From: Trueperaceae bacterium
GTDB lineage: Bacteria > Deinococcota > Deinococci > Deinococcales > Trueperaceae
Length of the DNA stretch: 5,115 nt
Assembly: GCA_007130355.1 (NCBI GenBank)
Contig: SLSQ01000080.1
Coordinates: forward strand, 1 to 5,115
Direction of reading: 5' to 3'
The translations under genes were made by a program, and so were the position numbers. The notes beneath the pieces are model-generated. The model did not search any database. It saw only the letters and a list, made by a program, of their open reading frames with translations, and had not been told where the DNA came from. Below are positions 4,209 through 5,115 of this stretch, in pieces (position 1 is the first letter of the stretch; each line of letters begins with the position of its first letter).

Positions 4209-5115
4209 GTCGGGGACCCGTTCGGTGCGGAGGGGACCTCCGCGATCACCACGGTGCCGGCGCCGGGGCGCGCCTCGACCGCCAGCCGGCCGCCGACCGC
4301 CTCGATCCGTTCCCGCATCGAGGTGAGCCCCAGGTGTCCCGGCTCCGCCGCCGACGCCGCGTCGCTGGCGGGCGCGAAGCCGACGCCGTCGTCGCGCACC
4401 GTCAGGCGCCAGCCGCCGGCGCTGGGGGCGACGGCGATCGTCACCGCCCCGGCCCGGGCGTGCTTGACGACGTTGTGGGTCGCCTCCTGCGCCACCCGCA
4501 CCAGCGCTTTCTTGACGGCGAACGGAAGGTCGGGCTCCTCCTCGGGCAGGTCCGTCTCGGACGCCAGGCCGTGGCGCGCCTCGAGGGCGTCGGCCTGCCG
4601 GCGCAGCACCCCGAGAAGACCCTCTTCCTCGAGCGACTCCGGCCGCAGTTCGAAGATCAGCGCCCGCATCTCGGCGATGCCCGCCTGCGCGAGCGATTCG
4701 ACGTAACGGAGCGCGTCGGTCGCCGCCTCGGGCGAGCCGGGCAGCTGCCGCTGCGCCGCGTGCGTCCCGAGCAGGATCGCGTAGAGGGCCTGGCTCACCG
4801 AATCGTGCAGCTCGCGCGCCAGGTGCCGCCGTTCGACGGTCGCCGCCTGCTCCTGGACCCGTTCGTACAGCTGCGCGTTCTCGAGCGCCACCGCCGCCTG
4901 GTTCGCGAAGGCGTGCACCAGGGCCTCGCGGTGCTCGTCCCACGCCTCCCGCTCCGGACGCAGCAGCAGCACGCCGGCCAGGCTGCCGCGGACGCGCAAC
5001 GGGATCGTGCGCACCCCCTCGCTCGGCGGCGCTTCCGGATCGCTCAGGGCCCGCTCGGCGCGCGCCAGCGGCGGCGCGTCGCCGAACGTCGCGAGCGAGG
5101 CGACGCCGCCGCCCG
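4205..5115 (-). CDS. GAF-domain sensor histidine kinase (HisKA_3/HATPase, NarL-partner type), 5' end beyond the window
   Basis: About 303 C-terminal residues are visible and the frame stays open to the right edge. Numbering is from the edge. Residues 1-80 look like the end of a GAF domain (LRVRGSLAGVLLLRPER, then HREALVHAFANQAAVALENAQLYERV), leading into a coiled linker. The dimerisation and phosphoacceptor segment ERRHLARELHDSVSQALYAIL (about 94-114) has the phosphorylatable His103, encoded at 4807-4805. It is followed by MRALIFELRPESLEEEGL, typical of HisKA_3 kinases. The ATPase domain has an N-box (EATHNVVKHA, Asn at about 214), a D-box (VRDDGVGF, about 239-246) and a G-box (GHLGLTSMRERIEAVGGRL). 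No transmembrane helix is seen in the visible part. Such kinases usually pair with a LuxR/NarL-type response regulator, which is not in this window; instead a membrane-protein gene follows with a GTGA overlap. All core kinase motifs are intact. Confidence 0.93.
   Translation of the reverse strand, partial: GGGVASLATFGDAPPLARAERALSDPEAPPSEGVRTIPLRVRGSLAGVLLLRPEREAWDEHREALVHAFANQAAVALENAQLYERVQEQAATVERRHLARELHDSVSQALYAILLGTHAAQRQLPGSPEAATDALRYVESLAQAGIAEMRALIFELRPESLEEEGLLGVLRRQADALEARHGLASETDLPEEEPDLPFAVKKALVRVAQEATHNVVKHARAGAVTIAVAPSAGGWRLTVRDDGVGFAPASDAASAAEPGHLGLTSMRERIEAVGGRLAVEARPGAGTVVIAEVPSAPNGSPT

Noticed and set aside
3618..4943. A 441-codon minus-strand frame joining the membrane protein to upstream sequence
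   Set aside because: The upstream part overlaps the histidine kinase in another frame and reads as Arg/Gly/Ala-rich shadow. The real gene starts at the GTG in the GTGA overlap.

Overview
The window is very GC-rich chromosomal-type DNA, roughly 70-75% GC by eye, with compact gene packing and frequent GTG starts. Three gene junctions use a GTGA stop/start overlap, and one gene has a -10-like box placed as in leaderless mRNAs. This fits a high-GC bacterium such as an actinomycete (including Thermoleophilia-like lineages) or a member of the Deinococcota. The phylum cannot be settled from the sequence alone. No RNA gene, insertion sequence, CRISPR array or prophage signature was seen.

Region 1 (1-2455, minus strand) is a four-gene operon transcribed leftwards. 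It encodes a MarR-type repressor (mhqR-like), a two-module VOC ring-cleaving dioxygenase (mhqO/mhqE-like), an alpha/beta-hydrolase of the phospholipase/carboxylesterase type (mhqD-like), and the N-terminal third or quarter of an FAD-dependent pyridine-nucleotide oxidoreductase that runs off the left edge. The order regulator-dioxygenase-hydrolase matches the quinone-responsive mhqRED/mhqNOD systems of Firmicutes. The likely role is sensing and detoxifying quinones or hydroquinones. A promoter with an overlapping imperfect palindrome lies just upstream of mhqR and is a good autorepression operator candidate.

Region 2 (2556-3601, plus strand) is divergent from the operon. It holds a cytosolic thioredoxin-fold protein with a CAGC motif, apparently leaderless, translationally coupled by GTGA to a Nudix hydrolase with a perfect Nudix box and the WNGLGGK signature of 8-oxo-dGTP/MTH1-like enzymes. 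Both suit a redox or oxidative-damage theme, but their regulatory link to MhqR is only inferred.

Region 3 (3618-5115, minus strand) converges on region 2 with a 16-nt gap that contains a small GC hairpin. It contains the C-terminal part of a GAF/HisKA_3/HATPase histidine kinase of the NarL-partner class, which runs off the right edge. A GTGA overlap follows and then a small polytopic membrane protein of unknown function. No response regulator is visible.
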